This document shows, in pieces, positions 4,953 through 5,705 of a stretch of 5,705 nucleotides of DNA. The stretch covers positions 1 to 5,705 of the forward strand of contig CAMPAJ010000121.1 in the NCBI GenBank assembly GCA_946631805.1, written 5' to 3'. The position numbers and the translations under genes were made by a program. This DNA is from an uncultured Eggerthellaceae bacterium. GTDB lineage: Bacteria > Actinomycetota > Coriobacteriia > Coriobacteriales > Eggerthellaceae. Position 1 is the first letter of the stretch. Every line of letters starts with the position of its first letter. The notes below the pieces were generated by a model that saw only the letters and a list, made by a program, of their open reading frames with translations, had not been told where the DNA came from and did not search any database.

Positions 4953-5705
4953 ATGAAAAAGTGGAATGTAGTGTTGTCCGCTGCATTTGCTGCTGCTTTG
5001 GTAGCCGCATTTGCACTGGTGGGCTGCTCGTCGGGAACTGCAAGCTCTGCAGCTTCCGCGAGCGCGAGCGCTAGCAGCGCAGCTGCAAGCGCGGAGGCTG
5101 CCAGCTCCGAGGCCGCCAGCAGCACCGCTGCGAGTGCAGAGGCCGCCAGCAGCGCCGCGGCATCTGCCGAGGCTGTTCAGCTGCAGGTGTTCGCCGCAAA
5201 CTCGCTGTCGAAGGCGATGGACGAGGCCCAGGCCCTGTACACCGAGAAGAACCCCGGCATTACGTTCGCCGACACCCAGTACCTGAGCTCTGGCGACCTG
5301 AACGCCGAGCTTGCAGCTGGCGCGTATGCGGACCTGGAGATCACCGCTTCGAAGAAGACGATGGACGAGGCCGAAGAGGCTGGCTACATCGATCCAGCGA
5401 CGCGCACGACGATGTTCGTGAACGACCTGGTTATCGTTACGGCTGCTAGCAATGACGACATCACCGAGGTCACCCTCGACGACATCGCTTCCGGCAAGTA
5501 CACCGTCGGCATCGGCGACGACTCCGTTCCGGCTGGCAACTATGCAAACCAGGCCCTGTCCACCGTCGGTTGCTTCAACGACCCCGATGGCGCCAAGGGT
5601 GCCGATAGCGCTGGCAAGGCTGGCGACGCCGGCGACGCTGCCGCTTACGCAGGCACGCCGCTCGAGGGCAAGTACACGACGGCCGACAGCGTTGGCAACG
5701 TGTGC
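4953..5705 (+). CDS. modA: ModA-like molybdate/tungstate-binding lipoprotein (3' truncated)
   Basis: The frame is open from ATG 4953 to the window edge (251 codons, no stop). Residues 1-25 are a lipoprotein signal: KK, a hydrophobic core, and the lipobox LVGC with Cys25. Residues 26-75 are a Ser/Ala/Glu linker with SAEAASS-type repeats that would hold the binding domain off the membrane. The ModA fold starts at about 76: VFAANSLSKAMDE (79-91) for V-F-A-A-x-S-L, LSSGDLNAELAAGAYADLEI (111-130) for S-G-x-L...G-A-x-A-D, NDLVIV (157-162), and SVPAGNYANQAL (191-202) for V-P-A-G-x-Y-A. It is the extracellular oxyanion receptor of an ABC importer, and modBC are expected beyond the edge. A Gly/Ala/Asp-rich insert at about 209-236 is unusual for the family. 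The start is ATG 4953 because GAAGGG (4941-4946) lies 6 bp before it; ATG 4947 is in frame but badly spaced. Codons are strongly GC-ending, suggesting high expression. Tungstate specificity cannot be excluded. Confidence 0.88.
   Translation, partial: MKKWNVVLSAAFAAALVAAFALVGCSSGTASSAASASASASSAAASAEAASSEAASSTAASAEAASSAAASAEAVQLQVFAANSLSKAMDEAQALYTEKNPGITFADTQYLSSGDLNAELAAGAYADLEITASKKTMDEAEEAGYIDPATRTTMFVNDLVIVTAASNDDITEVTLDDIASGKYTVGIGDDSVPAGNYANQALSTVGCFNDPDGAKGADSAGKAGDAGDAAAYAGTPLEGKYTTADSVGNVC

Noticed and set aside
1..5705. tRNA, rRNA or CRISPR array
   Set aside because: No tRNA cloverleaf with CCA-type end, no rRNA-like conserved stretch and no regularly spaced direct repeats were seen.

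Overview
The window looks like chromosomal DNA from an Eggerthellaceae/Coriobacteriia-type gut actinobacterium. This is an inference from protein style and is not proven. The supports are a lysine/threonine/valine-rich surface-protein tail at the left edge, a ModA lipoprotein with a long Ser/Ala/Glu linker, GC-rich codon use, and a molybdenum-cofactor gene set of the kind carried by anaerobes with many molybdoenzymes.

Layout from left to right. Positions 1-107 are the 3' end of a probable cell-surface protein gene. Positions 108-480 hold no gene but contain several inverted repeats. Two of these are very long palindromes (117-149 and 251-289) with the same core pattern GGGGNCNGNCCCC and unrelated arms. 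A divergent MoeA-family gene follows on the plus strand (481-1770) and ends at a good intrinsic terminator (1820-1860). Two minus-strand genes converge on it: a regulator (2865-3839) made of an excisionase-type helix-turn-helix plus a PBP-like ligand domain, and downstream of it a THEP1-like P-loop NTPase (1918-2520). The 344 bp between them hold a long interrupted inverted repeat and a short remnant reading frame that ends 9 bp before the NTPase start. The regulator has a clear sigma70-type promoter with a 19-bp near-perfect inverted repeat over the expected transcription start. On the plus strand beyond it lie an unrecognised 176-residue protein gene (4095-4625), a gap with a plausible promoter, and a modA-like lipoprotein gene (from 4953) that runs off the right edge.

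How the genes may work together: ModA captures molybdate or tungstate at the cell surface. The MoeA-like protein would act in metal insertion into molybdopterin or a variant of that step. The HTH/PBP-like protein is a good candidate one-component sensor of the oxyanion or a cofactor intermediate. The NTPase may be an accessory protein. Only the families are supported by sequence; the shared pathway is inferred from neighbourhood. The most unusual signals are the two shared-core palindromes, the operator-over-start layout at the regulator, the structured element between regulator and NTPase, and the altered active-site motifs of the MoeA-like protein.
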